7,234 bases of DNA, from the NCBI GenBank assembly GCA_964547415.1, contig CAZJNX010000220.1, positions 1 to 7,234 on the forward strand, read 5' to 3'. A program made the translations under genes and the position numbers. Under the pieces are notes generated by a model. It was not told the origin of the DNA and did not search any database. It worked only from the letters and a program-made list of their open reading frames with translations. Source of the stretch: CAZJNX01 sp964547415. GTDB taxonomy: Bacteria; Pseudomonadota; Alphaproteobacteria; Rhizobiales; Amorphaceae. Below, piece by piece: positions 6,557 to 7,234 of the stretch. The stretch's first letter is position 1. Each line of letters begins with the position of its first letter.

Positions 6557-6585
6557 CCTGAGTTCTCACTAGTGAGAAAATCAGG
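6557..6585. other. Long interrupted palindrome between convergent genes
   Basis: A perfect 16-base palindrome, TTCTCACTAGTGAGAA (6563-6578), is flanked by CCTGA (6557-6561) and TCAGG (6581-6585). Together they form a near-continuous 13-bp stem with a small asymmetric bulge. It sits between the 92-residue gene and the oppositely oriented repressor gene, whose stop codon begins at 6583, and would fit a bidirectional transcription barrier. No T-run follows on either strand, so a protein-binding site is an alternative. Confidence 0.5.
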
Positions 6586-7000
6586 GTTCTATGTTGGGTG
6601 GTTGCTCTGACAGAGTCTTCGGTCTCTCTGCGTACCAATGAAGGCCCAAGGGTCTTTTGTTCTCCTGTTCGAACTGCTGCAGAAATCCAGCCGCGATGCA
6701 GTATCCATCGAGTACCTCGATGATCGAACGTTTCCTTTCATCGGGCAGTTTGTAGGCGGCCTCAAAGACGAGCTTCAGACGTTCGTCGGTCGTCATGTCT
6801 GGTCCGATGTCTTGCAGGAGTGCATCCCAAGAGCAGTCGAACGCGGCTTTCAGCTTGACGAGGGTTGAAAGCTTCGGGTCTCCCTTTTCTTTCTCGAGCT
6901 CGGAGATGTGTGCGACACGAAGCCCAGCAGTCTTCGAGAGGCGGTCTTGGTTCCATCCGTAGCTGAGGCGCAGGCGTCGGATATTTTCTGCTAGAGACAT
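6581..7000 (-). CDS. XRE/Cro-CI family repressor of the element
   Basis: This is a 139-residue DNA-binding protein with an N-terminal helix-turn-helix. ENIRRLRLSYGWNQDRLSKT (5-24) and AGLRVAHISELEKEKGDPKL (25-44) contain the usual second and third helices, with NQDRLSKTAGLRVAHISELE as the core. The rest (about 70-139) has no recognised domain and may mediate dimerisation. The ATG at 7000 follows a GGGGG stretch about 4 bases upstream. In the circular element this gene is divergent from the XafT-like and replication genes across the attachment region, like rstR in RS1 and CTX-phi or tlcR in TLC. It probably represses the forward operon and possibly itself. The palindromic half-sites at 7059-7125 are likely operators. 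The family is clear; the regulatory targets are inferred. Confidence 0.88.
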   Translation of the reverse strand: MSLAENIRRLRLSYGWNQDRLSKTAGLRVAHISELEKEKGDPKLSTLVKLKAAFDCSWDALLQDIGPDMTTDERLKLVFEAAYKLPDERKRSIIEVLDGYCIAAGFLQQFEQENKRPLGLHWYAERPKTLSEQPPNIEP

Positions 7001-7169
7001 ATTTCCCCCGGAGAATAACGGCGGTAGGCGGTTTTAATCGCGCCATACTTCGGCAAACCGTAAGTCTAAGGGGTGTTTTTTCCGCTTCAGACCTTGATCA
7101 AGCCTTACCCGTAAGCTAGCTTACGCTGTAACGAAGTATTTAGGGCTTGACAGGGTTTCGCGGTGGCAG
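7001..7169. promoter_or_regulatory. Control region between repressor gene and attachment site
   Basis: This 169-bp stretch is AT-richer than the neighbouring coding DNA. In the circular or tandem form it lies between the divergent repressor and XafT-like genes, so both promoters should be here. A TTGACA is at 7147-7152, but no good -10 element stands at the proper distance. I could not place a convincing promoter on either strand. In the integrated left copy this region is no longer upstream of the XafT-like gene. Confidence 0.5.
7104..7125. promoter_or_regulatory. Candidate repressor operator with alternating half-sites
   Basis: A perfect 16-base palindrome, CGTAAGCTAGCTTACG (7110-7125), overlaps a second inverted repeat formed by CTTAC (7104-7108) and GTAAG (7111-7115). 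This gives three alternating half-sites in 22 bases. A further CGTAAG lies at 7059-7064. Palindromes of this size next to an XRE repressor gene are usual operators; binding by this repressor is inferred. Confidence 0.55.
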
Positions 7170-7197
7170 TCGGGAGTCGATCTACATTATGCGCAAT
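7170..7197 (-). other. Right attachment site, dif-like with degenerate XerD arm
   Basis: The core (7181-7186) and XerC arm (7187-7197) equal those of the left dif. The outer arm TCGGGAGTCGA (7170-7180) matches the host XerD arm at only 3 of 11 positions. This is the element's own half-site. The same form, without a recognisable XerD site, is described for TLC-phi attP, where recombination depends on the XafT factor. Confidence 0.8.
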
Positions 7198-7234
7198 CAA
7201 ACCTCGGGGCCGATCCGGCTCCAGGGCGCGCCAT
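7180..7234 (+). repeat. 55-bp direct repeat, right copy at the window end
   Basis: This copy is identical to 3806-3860. The part after the XerC arm (7198-7234) repeats the element's own left end rather than showing new chromosomal DNA. The element's right end therefore continues into a second element start, as in a tandem array or a circular molecule. Confidence 0.97.

Larger units (their letters stand above)
3807..7186. mobile_element. Xer-dependent integrative element (IMEX), TLC-phi-like satellite of filamentous phage, about 3.37 kb
   Basis: The element is bounded by a full dif (3796-3823) and a half-degenerate dif-like site (7170-7197). It carries a XafT-like gene, a gene II-type replication gene, a small unknown gene and a minus-strand XRE repressor. 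No integrase is encoded, which fits use of host XerC/XerD. The right site has no recognisable XerD arm (3 of 11 positions match the host arm), a reported property of TLC-phi attP, whose recombination needs XafT. No coat, minor coat, Zot-like ATPase or secretin gene is visible, so packaging would need a helper phage, as for RS1 or TLC. The circular order, with a repressor divergent from the forward genes across the attachment region, resembles rstR/rstA in RS1 and CTX-phi. Confidence 0.85.

Noticed and set aside
7147..7175. Promoter from TTGACA at 7147-7152
   Set aside because: The sequence 16-18 bases downstream (around TCGGGA) has no resemblance to a -10 element, and the implied transcript would start beyond the GTG at 7163.
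1..7234. CRISPR array or other regularly spaced repeats
   Set aside because: The only long repeat is the 55-bp pair at 3806 and 7180, spaced by the element; there are no short regularly spaced repeats.

Overview
The window joins a GC-rich bacterial chromosome to a small integrated element of filamentous-phage type. The host looks like a gammaproteobacterium. The evidence is a dif site of the gammaproteobacterial consensus, an RsmA of the usual proteobacterial kind, and a Lon protease of the variant type represented by Pseudomonas AsrA. A purple-sulfur-bacterium-like (Chromatiales) host is a guess only.

Positions 1-3700 are chromosomal, with all genes on the minus strand. Read in the direction of transcription they are a Schlafen/AlbA-type putative ATP-binding protein (3700 to 2468), the 16S rRNA dimethyltransferase RsmA (2407 to 1514), and the N-terminal 485 residues of a Lon-family protease that runs off the window start (1457 to 1). 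The gaps are about 60 bases, so co-transcription is possible.

A complete dif site lies at 3796-3823. From its core onwards the sequence belongs to an element of about 3.37 kb that ends at a second, half-degenerate dif-like site (7170-7197). That site keeps the core and the XerC arm but lacks a recognisable XerD arm. The layout fits an integrative mobile element exploiting Xer (IMEX) of the TLC-phi kind. The element encodes a protein resembling XafT (the VC1465 family of Xer recombination activation factors) next to the attachment site, a gene II/X-type rolling-circle replication initiator preceded by two strong hairpins, a small unknown protein of 92 residues, and a minus-strand XRE-type repressor. 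The repressor is followed, on the attachment-site side, by a region with palindromic half-sites. No coat, adsorption or Zot-like assembly gene is present, so it is probably a helper-dependent satellite rather than a full inovirus.

The first 55 bases of the element are repeated exactly as the last 55 bases of the window. The element's right end therefore runs back into its own left end, which implies a tandem array or a circular replicative form. It may also be why the sequence stops here. In the circular or tandem form, the open frame of the XafT-like gene extends through the attachment site to upstream start signals. At the chromosomal junction these are replaced by host dif sequence with an in-frame stop. 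This suggests integration may switch off the recombination factor. Its exact N-terminus is uncertain and may involve a +1 frameshift.
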